Shown: in pieces, positions 1 through 6,850 of the stretch
How positions within the stretch are numbered: position 1 is the stretch's first letter
Layout of the letters: every line of letters begins with the position of its first letter
Assembly: GCA_014384665.1 (NCBI GenBank)
Contig: JACNFI010000035.1
Location: forward strand, 1-6,887
Length of the DNA: 6,887 bases
DNA from: Candidatus Cloacimonadota bacterium
GTDB taxonomy: Bacteria > Cloacimonadota > Cloacimonadia > JGIOTU-2
Direction of reading: 5' to 3'
Notes under the pieces: generated by a model
The model's input: only the letters and a program-made list of their open reading frames with translations
Database searches by the model: none
What the model was told of the DNA's origin: nothing
Translations under genes and position numbers: made by a program

Positions 1-9
1 TCAATTAAC

Positions 10-3000
10 TTACCTTATTAATAGCATTTTCTTAATTTCTGATTTATGGTTATCTGTTACCAGACGATACAGATAGATTCCGCTTGATAATTTCTTTCCA
101 TTTTCATCTTTTCCATCCCATGTAACTATATTCATTTTGGGCTCTGTATCATCTATTTTTAAATTTTTAACAAACTGTCCTTTTATGTTGTATATATTTA
201 TTTGTGCTTCGCTATATGGTTTTTTAGATAAGTAAAATGAAATCGTCGTAGAAGCAGTGAATGGATTAGGATAATTTTGATAAAGTTTAAACCCTATTTG
301 ATATTCAGGATTATCATCCACTCCATAGATTGGGGCACCAAATTCATAACAACCCATATCAATAACTGCAATCCCATTCCCATTTCCATCCCAAATACGT
401 TTATTTCCATCTAAATCCCATGGAGGTAAATATAAACCCGTTGTATCAGGGGTGCCAGTATCTATACAGGGAGAATTTGATAAGAAATGATAATCTCCAT
501 TATTAGGATCAATAAATAATGGGTCTGCATCTATATTGTTTTCATAAATACCATCATAACTTACCCCACTACCAAATACAAAATCATCTATACCTCCTTG
601 TATATCACAATAGTAAAAATTTGGGTCAGCTTCATAAAGTATACCCTGAGCTTGATCGTAATAATCTGTAATATAAATTTGATTATTAATACTATCTGAT
701 ATATTAAACCATATTATATTATTTATAACATCAGGACTTGAACCTGAAAAATAAATACCACCTCCAGAAATTTCAGCACTATTATTTACTATTGTATTAT
801 TTATTATTAAAATGTCAGCGCCCTTATAAAGACGAATACCTCCACCATAATATCCATAGTTATCTGTTATTACATTATTTATTATAATTACATTGCTGGA
901 TCCACAGTAAATTCCGGTTCCATCGTTATAACTTATTATATTGTTTTTTATCACAGCACTAGAAAAGCATGCAATCCCATTACCAGAATGATGATTATAT
1001 GCGATTATATTATTTATTATGATTGGATGAGAATCACGAGTTGTACAAATTCCATTACCATAATTATTACTTATTATATTCCTTTTTATAATTGCATCAG
1101 AATACCATAAGGAAATTCCCCCACCAACAAAATCTGAATTGTTATTGATTATAGTATTATTTTCTATAATTGGACTAGAGTAACGACAGTAAATTGCACA
1201 ACCATAGAATCCGGAGAGGTTATTCTCTATTTTGTTAGATGAGATAAGAAGTTTAGAAAAATTTCTTACATAAATTGCACCACCATATCTATCATGCCCT
1301 TCTCCTATAGCTTTGCCATATTTAATTTTACAATATACAATTTTAGAAGAATCATTGGAAGCAAGGGTCTCGTCAAATCTAATCCCATGCCAACCACCAT
1401 CATCAATATCTATATTTGAAAATCCAGTAGTATCATTAATTGTAAAATGAATACTATCAGTTTCAGTTCCAATTGCTAACAATCTGCCCAGGATATTGAA
1501 TTTATAATGTCCTGTGAAAATGACCTGTACTCCAGGTTCAATTATTAATGTACTACCTGTTTGAATTGTAATTTCTCCACCAATAAAATAAGGAGTTCCT
1601 ACATATGACCATGTACCGCTTACATATCCTCCATTTATATATATCCCAGGATATACAGTAATATAATTTGTCTTAGTGCCTGTATTTGTTGAATCATTTT
1701 CATCAGTAACAGTTAATGATACAGTATATATTCCAGAATTTTGATATTGATAAGTAGGATTTTGCTCATATGAACTTCCTCCATCACCAAAAGACCAATT
1801 CCAATCCATAATTGCTCCAGTTCCTTGTATAGATTGATCTGTAAATTGGACTGTTAATGGAACACTACCTGTAGTTACATCAGCTGAAAAATCAGCATTT
1901 GGCATATAATGATTATAATAAAATGCACCCATATCGGCAACAGTTCCATCTGGGTCTAATGGAGAATTTGGGTCTCCAGCATTTATACAAGGAGAACCTA
2001 CATTTAAATGGAAATCATAATTAATTGGATCTTCAAATAATGGGTCTGCATCGATGTTCCCATCCAGCCAATTAATTGTTCCATCTCCCATGTTTACAAT
2101 ACCTTCTTCACCTCCCTGAATATCTGAATAAGCAATTGTTATTGAATTTTGATGATCAAAAGCTGTGAAGAATATTTCATATTGTGAATCATTCCAGAGG
2201 ATTGAATTTAAAATGTTTGAAATATAATTATTATAAAAATCTATATATTCATAGTAAATACCACCAGCACGAAGTGCCCAATTGTTGGCAATTGTTACAT
2301 TGTTCAAAATCAGATTAGAGTTCGAACAATAAATACCACCACCTTCACTAGCTGAATTGCCAGCTATTACTACCTTTTCACAATATAAATTAGAATTATC
2401 ACAATGTATCGCTCCTCCAAATTCCCAATCCATTGTACCACTACTTTCAGCGCTGTTATTATAAAGGATAGTGTTATATATATAAACACTATCACAATTA
2501 TCACAACTAATACCACCACCATAAGCCCATGAATCAGAAATCGCATAATTACTATTTACTATGTTATCAATAAGTTGTAATGAATTACAATTTGAAATAT
2601 GAATGCCACCACCCCAAGCCCATGAATCAGAAATTACCTCATTATTACTAATTATATTATCAATAAGTTGTAATGAATTACAGTTTGAAATAATAATACC
2701 ACCGCCGAGAGTATATAAATCTGATATTGCTTTATTATTTATAATGTGATTATTAGAAATAATACCGCCTCCATTTGGACAATAAACACGAATGCCACCA
2801 CCGCTATTATTCAAACCATTTTTTATAGTAAAACCAATTAATACTGCAATTACATTTTCACCATTTCCAAAGTTTACAACACTTCCATTTTGGTTTCCAT
2901 CAATTATAGTTTGAGAAATATAACTTGTGTCACTTGTTGTTAAGAATAGTGAAGCAACTGTAATGTTTTTCCCATTGTAATCTATATTCTCAACATAAGT

Positions 3001-3162
3001 TCCTCTTTGGACAAGGACAGTATCTCCATCGCTGGTAGAATTTATTCCTTCCTGAATTGTTGTATAATCACCGGTGCCGTCCCAGTTCACATCAATTATC
3101 GTAGCATATAAGTTCAATGAAATCATAGTTAATAAAACTAAAAGAAAATGTGTCTTTTTCAA
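10..3162 (-). CDS. Secreted beta-helix/PKD protein with C-terminal sorting-type domain
   Basis: Probable surface-anchored or secreted protein of 1050 residues; no enzymatic activity can be assigned. Order: signal peptide 1-20 (KK, hydrophobic core, cut after NLYA); right-handed parallel beta-helix about 21-415, with recurrent NN.I..N and GGGI turns; PKD domain about 421-504 (WNWSFGDG at 454-461, then GIYTVSLTVTD); second beta-helix about 508-945; C-terminal domain about 957-1050 (LYQNYPNPF, NIKGQFVKNL, WDGKDENGKKLSSGIYLYRL), of the FlgD-Ig-like/type IX-sorting style. Each helix ends with the same NIDADPLF.DP...SPCI..G motif. The start is TTG at 3162, supported by GGAG (3168-3171) 5 nt upstream and an ideal signal peptide; no in-frame ATG lies between it and the preceding stop. 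It follows the LPP20-like gene by 15 nt, so the two are probably cotranscribed. The DNA is much more AT-rich than its neighbours. Such repeat proteins are often adhesins or polysaccharide-binding proteins; that role is inference. Confidence 0.9.
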   Translation of the reverse strand: MKKTHFLLVLLTMISLNLYATIIDVNWDGTGDYTTIQEGINSTSDGDTVLVQRGTYVENIDYNGKNITVASLFLTTSDTSYISQTIIDGNQNGSVVNFGNGENVIAVLIGFTIKNGLNNSGGGIRVYCPNGGGIISNNHIINNKAISDLYTLGGGIIISNCNSLQLIDNIISNNEVISDSWAWGGGIHISNCNSLQLIDNIVNSNYAISDSWAYGGGISCDNCDSVYIYNTILYNNSAESSGTMDWEFGGAIHCDNSNLYCEKVVIAGNSASEGGGIYCSNSNLILNNVTIANNWALRAGGIYYEYIDFYNNYISNILNSILWNDSQYEIFFTAFDHQNSITIAYSDIQGGEEGIVNMGDGTINWLDGNIDADPLFEDPINYDFHLNVGSPCINAGDPNSPLDPDGTVADMGAFYYNHYMPNADFSADVTTGSVPLTVQFTDQSIQGTGAIMDWNWSFGDGGSSYEQNPTYQYQNSGIYTVSLTVTDENDSTNTGTKTNYITVYPGIYINGGYVSGTWSYVGTPYFIGGEITIQTGSTLIIEPGVQVIFTGHYKFNILGRLLAIGTETDSIHFTINDTTGFSNIDIDDGGWHGIRFDETLASNDSSKIVYCKIKYGKAIGEGHDRYGGAIYVRNFSKLLISSNKIENNLSGFYGCAIYCRYSSPIIENNTIINNNSDFVGGGISLWYSDAIIKRNIISNNYGNGICTTRDSHPIIINNIIAYNHHSGNGIACFSSAVIKNNIISYNDGTGIYCGSSNVIIINNVITDNYGYYGGGIRLYKGADILIINNTIVNNSAEISGGGIYFSGSSPDVINNIIWFNISDSINNQIYITDYYDQAQGILYEADPNFYYCDIQGGIDDFVFGSGVSYDGIYENNIDADPLFIDPNNGDYHFLSNSPCIDTGTPDTTGLYLPPWDLDGNKRIWDGNGNGIAVIDMGCYEFGAPIYGVDDNPEYQIGFKLYQNYPNPFTASTTISFYLSKKPYSEAQINIYNIKGQFVKNLKIDDTEPKMNIVTWDGKDENGKKLSSGIYLYRLVTDNHKSEIKKMLLIR
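2523..2708 (-). repeat. 93-bp in-frame tandem duplication (two units)
   Basis: Two adjacent 93-bp units, 2523-2615 and 2616-2708, lie inside the first beta-helix. The blocks AAGCCCATGAATCAGAAAT and ATAAGTTGTAATGAATTACA (plus strand) occur exactly 93 bp apart. The encoded 31-residue units (residues 152-182 and 183-213) share 24 of 31 residues, including ISNCNSLQLIDNI and ISDSWA. The period is 31 codons, so the frame is kept. This looks like a fairly recent duplication of one beta-helix repeat. Confidence 0.85.
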
Positions 3163-3177
3163 ATAAACTCCAAAATA
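3163..3177 (-). promoter_or_regulatory. Ribosome binding site supporting a TTG start
   Basis: The whole gap between the LPP20-like stop and the beta-helix gene reads TATTTTGGAGTTTAT on the minus strand, directly before TTG. GGAG with a 5-nt spacer supports TTG initiation. The upstream gene's TAA (3178-3180) is in the same frame, so no longer version of the protein is possible. Confidence 0.7.
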
Positions 3178-4512
3178 TTATTGTATTATTTCAATGATTT
3201 CTGATGAAATTTGCTTCGCTGCATTATCAAACGCTGCCAAACCTGCTTTGTCCATGTCTGTGTTAATGCCTTTCACATTTGAAAATGTATTTTTATATAT
3301 TTCCTCAAAAGAGGACATATCCGTGACAGAAATCGTCACATCCACATACGCAGAGCACATGTTGTAAATCGTGGATCCTTTTCGGGATTGTGCTTCAATG
3401 ATCATAACATAATCAGCATCGGATTTCATGTCCACAAAGCTGTAGCCGTATTCGGAGAGCTTCTCTTTCAGTTTGGGTTCGATATAATTCACATCCAACG
3501 GATTGCCATAATTAAGCTCAGTGGATTCGATAAAAACCTGCGGTCCGGATACATTCAGCAGCACGGTTGCAGAGGGAATTGTAAACCCTCTTATGATGTC
3601 CTGAATTATTGGGTTCAATTCATCTTGTGTTATCAGTTTATCCATTGTCAGTTCGGCTTTTATGACCTGCATCTTACCAGCAGAAAGTATATTCGAGACT
3701 CTGCATGATGCCAGACCGTTCACCGCAGTTTTATCATATTCAATAAGCTCACCATCGCCTTTGAGAAAGCTGAAATGAAGCGGAAAATTTGCTATTGGAG
3801 TCTGCAAATACAATGCTTTGAAAAGAATGGGATCATCCAGTCCTCTTCCAATAGTTGCAGCCATCTCCGGCTGAACAGGTTTGATAGAAATGGTACTCAG
3901 AACTTGCTGCAAAGCCGAATGAATTGTGTTAAGCAGATAGATATTCTGTCCGTTGTATTTTGTTTCAAGAGATTCAGACAGAAAGGGTTCGATCGGATTC
4001 AATGCCTGCAGATAGAGCTGTAATGCTTCGGCGATATGATTGTTCGTTCTATTCTGTTCTGCTTTATCAAAAAAATCCAGTGCGAGTGCAACCGCTTTAT
4101 CGATCTTTTCTTTACGTATTTGGGCATATTTTTCTTTTGATAAACGGTAATAAACCCAGTACTGATCCTTGTCCTCCCATGTATCGACAAGTTCGTATCC
4201 TTCCAATTGTGCCTGAGTTGAGGATTGGATCTGTGACTCAAATTCCTCTTTCACCACACCGGCTTTTTCAAGAATTTGATTCAGAGTCGCTCCGCTTATT
4301 GTGACCGTGATCTCAGAAGCGATCTCCCGTAAAGCCCGGTCCTTTGCTTTCTGAATATATTCGCTGGTCTCTGTATCTTTTTCCGCAACACCGATGCCGA
4401 TATAAGATTTGCTGTCAATTGGTCTCTTGTTGACCCAGTCCGGTTTTTTTGCAGCATAAACCGAAAAACACACAAACAAAAAAATAAAGAGAAAAATAAT
4501 AATTTTTCTCAT
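3178..4512 (-). CDS. LPP20-family-like exported protein
   Basis: Predicted periplasmic or envelope protein of 444 residues with no known reaction. Residues 1-20 are a signal peptide (MRKIIIFLFIFLFVCFSVYA) with a signal peptidase I-type end and no lipobox, unlike classical LPP20 lipoproteins. Residues about 24-135 resemble the LPP20 domain: KPDWVNKRP, YIGIGVAEKD, then a helix with AKDRALREIASEITVTISG, and later the strand pair QYWVYYRLSKEKY. A helical middle (about 136-210, with AEALQLYLQAL) resembles a TPR-like hairpin. The C-terminal part (about 325-444) has ADYVMIIEAQSRKG and a final amphipathic helix. I chose ATG 4512 because AGAGGTGA (4517-4524) sits just upstream. A TTG at 4533 would extend the frame by 7 residues, but this Shine-Dalgarno would then lie inside the gene. 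It is first in a probable two-gene unit with the beta-helix gene. A role in envelope assembly or secretion is only a guess from LPP20/CsgG-type relatives. Confidence 0.85.
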   Translation of the reverse strand: MRKIIIFLFIFLFVCFSVYAAKKPDWVNKRPIDSKSYIGIGVAEKDTETSEYIQKAKDRALREIASEITVTISGATLNQILEKAGVVKEEFESQIQSSTQAQLEGYELVDTWEDKDQYWVYYRLSKEKYAQIRKEKIDKAVALALDFFDKAEQNRTNNHIAEALQLYLQALNPIEPFLSESLETKYNGQNIYLLNTIHSALQQVLSTISIKPVQPEMAATIGRGLDDPILFKALYLQTPIANFPLHFSFLKGDGELIEYDKTAVNGLASCRVSNILSAGKMQVIKAELTMDKLITQDELNPIIQDIIRGFTIPSATVLLNVSGPQVFIESTELNYGNPLDVNYIEPKLKEKLSEYGYSFVDMKSDADYVMIIEAQSRKGSTIYNMCSAYVDVTISVTDMSSFEEIYKNTFSNVKGINTDMDKAGLAAFDNAAKQISSEIIEIIQ

Positions 4513-4530
4513 ACGCTCACCTCTAACATA
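4513..4530 (-). promoter_or_regulatory. Ribosome binding site deciding the LPP20-like start
   Basis: On the minus strand the bases before ATG 4512 read TTAGAGGTGAGCGT. The GAGG core lies 7 nt from the ATG. This places translation at 4512 rather than at the in-frame TTG at 4533. Confidence 0.75.
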
Positions 4531-4565
4531 CAATTAATTATTACAGAAATTTTTCTATAAAAGAT

Positions 4566-4585
4566 GTGTCAAGAATTTTGGACAC
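4566..4585 (-). promoter_or_regulatory. TTGACA box within a 20-bp imperfect palindrome
   Basis: On the minus strand GTGTCCAAAATTCTTGACAC contains TTGACA (4567-4572), 55 nt upstream of the LPP20-like ATG. Eight of the ten base pairs of the palindrome match, with perfect outer arms GTGTC/GACAC. A -10 candidate TGTAAT (4540-4545) lies 21 nt away, longer than the usual 16-18, so the promoter call is weak. The palindrome could be an operator. It could also be a small hairpin followed by ATCTTTTATA, acting as a poor terminator for the acetyltransferase gene. Confidence 0.35.
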
Positions 4586-4630
4586 GGGATCGTTGATATG
4601 ATTTACACCTATGTTTAGGAATGATCATCT

Positions 4631-5029
4631 TCAAGACTTATGTATATGAATCCACATCGCTCTGTCATTAAGTTCAAAGCCACACTTTTCATAAAACTTT
4701 TTTCTGCCTTCAGTATATGTAAGGAAGAAATAGGTTCCGCTGAACTTCTCCTTCAGCATAAGCATCATCTTTTTGCCTATTCCCCTGCCCTGATATTCCG
4801 GACGAACAATTACATCAAAAATATTCGTGTAATAGCAATTATCTGATATAGCTCTTGCAAATCCGATTAGTTTTTCACCATCATAAGCAGTAATATAATA
4901 GGAATTTTGAAATGCCTGGACGATGTTCTTTTCGCTCTTTCGCCACTCGACACTCTTAAACACTTCGATCAGTTCTTTTGCGGAAACCGGATTATTTATT
5001 TTAAATCTAATTTGATCATTTTTAGCCAT
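4631..5029 (-). CDS. GNAT-family N-acetyltransferase
   Basis: Predicted cytoplasmic acetyl-CoA-dependent N-acetyltransferase of 132 residues, a normal size for a single-domain GNAT. The acetyl-CoA pyrophosphate-binding motif A is clear: a beta strand (FDVIVRP) followed by EYQGRGIGKKMM (Q/R-x-x-G-x-G/A) at about 78-89. Strand 4 carries GFARAISD at about 57-63, and the C-terminal FYEKCGFE (112-119) is the usual motif B region. The acceptor (amine, peptide or small molecule) cannot be predicted. ATG 5029 has GGAG (5040-5043) at a long 10-nt spacing, inside the preceding 27-codon ORF. That ORF's stop lies 8 nt into this gene, which suggests translational coupling. It is probably the last gene of the transcript starting at the TAXI gene, since a 118-nt gap follows. 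Confidence 0.9.
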   Translation of the reverse strand: MAKNDQIRFKINNPVSAKELIEVFKSVEWRKSEKNIVQAFQNSYYITAYDGEKLIGFARAISDNCYYTNIFDVIVRPEYQGRGIGKKMMLMLKEKFSGTYFFLTYTEGRKKFYEKCGFELNDRAMWIHIHKS

Positions 5030-5105
5030 TCGTTAGAGACTCCACAGCATTATTTCTTTCATTAAAAACTTCACCATTCTTTTCTTTCACATTAATTATT
5101 TTCAT
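5022..5105 (-). CDS. Small coupled ORF, 27 residues, unknown function
   Basis: A short ORF from ATG 5105 to TAA 5022-5024. A strong Shine-Dalgarno, AAGAGGA (5112-5118), with its AGAGG core 7 nt from the ATG, is the main support. The product is hydrophilic, rich in Asn (6), Glu (4) and Lys (3), begins MKIINVKEKNGEVF and has no membrane segment or known motif. It starts 22 nt after the upstream stop and overlaps the acetyltransferase by 8 nt in another frame. It could be a real microprotein, a leader peptide that controls the acetyltransferase by coupling, or the N-terminal part of one longer protein split by a frameshift or assembly error. I do not recognise a family. Confidence 0.5.
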   Translation of the reverse strand: MKIINVKEKNGEVFNERNNAVESLTNG

Positions 5106-5127
5106 ATCGTTTCCTCTTAGTTTTTGC

Positions 5128-5721
5128 TTATGGGATTTTGTATGAAATTGCACCGGTAAGTTGAGAAACATATTCATTACCATATTCAAAATTGGTGTAT
5201 ATAGAATATTCAAGAAGAAGTGCAACATCCTTTCCAAACCGTATACCAGAAGTTATTCCTACTCCATAAAATGACAAAAATCTGGGACTTGTATAGATAC
5301 CGATCATCTCTGATGGATGGATTGATAAATACAGAGGTAATATAACTCCTAAATTCATTTCGCTAAAAGAAAATACTGCTATTCCCAATCCCGCACCACA
5401 CGCCACAAAAGATGTATCATTACCTATGAGTTGATATTTTATATCAAGAGCTATCGGAGCAGGAAGTCCTATTTCGACTCCAATATCACACTTTTCAGCA
5501 AGCCCGTATCTTATATTCAATTCCCAGAAATAAATTCTTGAAAATGGCTCTTCTCCTTCATCATTCAATACATTACCATATCCTATAGCAAAACCTACAT
5601 CTCCCTTTTTCGTCACTCGCGCAGTTTTAAGACTGGACATTGACGAGCATTTGCAAAAAAGAATTATTAAACACGCTAATAGCATTATTTTACAATAACT
5701 AATAAGACGTAACTTAGCCAT
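5128..5721 (-). CDS. Predicted outer-membrane beta-barrel/lipoprotein
   Basis: Envelope protein of 197 residues with unknown function. Residues 1-25 form an export signal (hydrophobic MLLACLIILFCKC). Cys25, followed by SSMSSLKTAR, could be a lipid-anchored cysteine, but Lys at -1 and Cys at -2 do not fit the canonical lipobox; Cys23 is an alternative. From about residue 38 the chain is a run of alternating, Gly-rich amphipathic strands (GDVGFAIGYG, WELNIRYGLAEKCDIGVEIG, GAGLGIAVFS, GVGITSGIRFG, LLLEYSIY), as in small outer-membrane barrels. The 'SLKTARVTKKGD' start of the mature part resembles envelope proteins of FCB-group bacteria; this is recalled style, not a search result. GGGAGG (5731-5736), 9 nt before ATG 5721, supports the start. 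It follows the TAXI gene by 42 nt, probably in the same operon. Confidence 0.8.
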   Translation of the reverse strand: MAKLRLISYCKIMLLACLIILFCKCSSMSSLKTARVTKKGDVGFAIGYGNVLNDEGEEPFSRIYFWELNIRYGLAEKCDIGVEIGLPAPIALDIKYQLIGNDTSFVACGAGLGIAVFSFSEMNLGVILPLYLSIHPSEMIGIYTSPRFLSFYGVGITSGIRFGKDVALLLEYSIYTNFEYGNEYVSQLTGAISYKIP

Positions 5722-5763
5722 TTTCTCAAACCTCCCATTATTTCAAGATATAATTACTAAATA

Positions 5764-6756
5764 TTACTTTATCAATTCCGGTTTAATATGCTCTGTCAAT
5801 CCTGCTTCTTTATAATATTTCAGTGCTCCGGGATGAACAGGTGCACTCAAACCCTTGAGCATACTTTCTTTGGTGAGAATTCCGTAAGCTGGATGAAGGG
5901 TTTTGAATTCATCAAAATTCTCAAACACCTCTTTTGTGAATGCATACACTATATCATCAAATACATCTGCTGAGGTGACCAAAGTTGCTTTAACGCCGAT
6001 AGTCGGCACATCTTCAGTATTGGTTGAAAGTTCATAATAATCATGAGGTATTATCGCTCTATCGTAATAAGGTAAGGCTTCCAGCAATGATTCAATAGGC
6101 GATCCTTCGATAGGTACGATGTGCACTTTGACACGACCTGATGTTGCTTCTTTGATATTTACATTGGGATGTCCAACAGTATAGAAAAATGCATCTAAGA
6201 GTTCATCCTGAACTAAACCGGGTGCTTCAACAGCTTTGACATATTCACTTTTAAGCATATCTTCGCTCACACCAAAAGCACCGAGTACATCTCTGGAATT
6301 TTGAAGTTGACCTGAACCCGGATTGCCGAGATTCACTCTGGCTCCGACAAGATCTTCAATTGTTTTTATACCGCTTTTGTCGGAAACGATCAGCGTGATT
6401 GCTTCGGGATGTATCGAAAAGACTGAACGAAGTTTTTCCTGCGGTCCAAATTCCGCCCACTCTGATAAGCCCTTCACTGCCTGGTATTGTCTGTCAGATT
6501 GTGCGATACCGAAATCAAGGTCTCCACTCAGCACAGAATTAATGTTATATACCGAACCTGCTGTGGATTCCGCAGTTGCCTTGATGCCGTATTCCTTAAA
6601 ATTATTATTCACCATTTTGCTTATAGCTCCGCCTGTGGGATAATACACGCCACTAACACCGCCAGTTCCAATTGTGACAAAGACTACATCCTTTTTCGCA
6701 CATGAGAAAATTGCGACGAGAAGTAAAAGAATTAGTGAAAAACGTATATTCTTCAT
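5764..6756 (-). CDS. TAXI-family TRAP transporter solute-binding lipoprotein
   Basis: Extracytoplasmic binding subunit of a TAXI-type TRAP transporter, which delivers an organic anion or amino-acid-like ligand to a membrane permease driven by an ion gradient. The 330-residue length is typical. Residues 1-18 are a signal sequence and AIFSC ends in the likely lipidated Cys19. Family hallmarks are TIGTGGVSGVYYPTGGAI (28-45), STAGSVYNINSVLSGDLDFG (64-83) with IAQSD after it, NLGNPGSGQ (142-150), LLDAFFYTVGHPN (186-198) and APVHPGALKYYKEAGL near the C-terminus. The ligand cannot be read from the sequence. The usual fused DctQM-like permease gene is not downstream; it may lie outside the window. 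ATG 6756 is preceded by AAAGGAG (6764-6770) at 7 nt, a textbook start. It is the first gene of the right-hand unit visible here. Confidence 0.93.
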   Translation of the reverse strand: MKNIRFSLILLLLVAIFSCAKKDVVFVTIGTGGVSGVYYPTGGAISKMVNNNFKEYGIKATAESTAGSVYNINSVLSGDLDFGIAQSDRQYQAVKGLSEWAEFGPQEKLRSVFSIHPEAITLIVSDKSGIKTIEDLVGARVNLGNPGSGQLQNSRDVLGAFGVSEDMLKSEYVKAVEAPGLVQDELLDAFFYTVGHPNVNIKEATSGRVKVHIVPIEGSPIESLLEALPYYDRAIIPHDYYELSTNTEDVPTIGVKATLVTSADVFDDIVYAFTKEVFENFDEFKTLHPAYGILTKESMLKGLSAPVHPGALKYYKEAGLTEHIKPELIK

Positions 6757-6804
6757 TTGTTTGCTCCTTTGAAATAATATGTGAGCTTATTGGGCCGTTT
6801 TGAA

Positions 6805-6850
6805 TGTCAAGTTATTAGTTTTTTTACTCACGTACCCCCAAACTCTTGAC
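6805..6850. promoter_or_regulatory. Leader of the TAXI gene: TTGACA box and bulged inverted repeat
   Basis: The 131 nt of 6757-6887 hold no convincing gene. On the minus strand TTGACA (6805-6810) lies 48 nt upstream of the TAXI ATG. No good -10 stands at 16-18 nt; the nearest candidates are TAAGCT (15 nt) and TATTAT (25 nt). On the plus strand GTCAAG-(5)-AGTTT (6806-6821) pairs with AAACT-CTTGAC (6840-6850), giving 11 bp with a 5-nt bulge. The right arm also makes a TTGACA (6846-6851) pointing right, so the two boxes face outward. A divergent promoter pair or a regulator site is possible; neither is shown. Confidence 0.3.

Noticed and set aside
883..1180. Regularly spaced ATTATTTATTAT-like stretches suggesting a CRISPR or satellite array
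   Set aside because: They are codons for the IINN/NII rungs of the beta-helix in an open frame; spacing and sequence vary as in protein repeats.
3388..4304. Rightward and alternative-frame ORFs of 80-114 residues
   Set aside because: They lie wholly inside the LPP20-like gene, show no domain or signal peptide, and are shadows of its coding sequence.
4610..4625. Hairpin CCTA-AACA-TAGG after the acetyltransferase
   Set aside because: The stem is only four AT-rich base pairs and no T-run follows, so it is not a credible terminator.
4640..4846. Rightward ORF of 68 residues
   Set aside because: It lies inside the acetyltransferase, whose motif A is unmistakable on the other strand.
5106..5237. 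Leftward 71-residue frame covering 5022-5237
   Set aside because: Its upstream part overlaps the barrel gene in another frame and has no ribosome binding site of its own. Only the last 27 codons, from ATG 5105, are supported.
5788..6705. Rightward ORFs of 61-106 residues
   Set aside because: They are antisense to the TAXI gene, which has clear family motifs; no Shine-Dalgarno or family was recognised for them.
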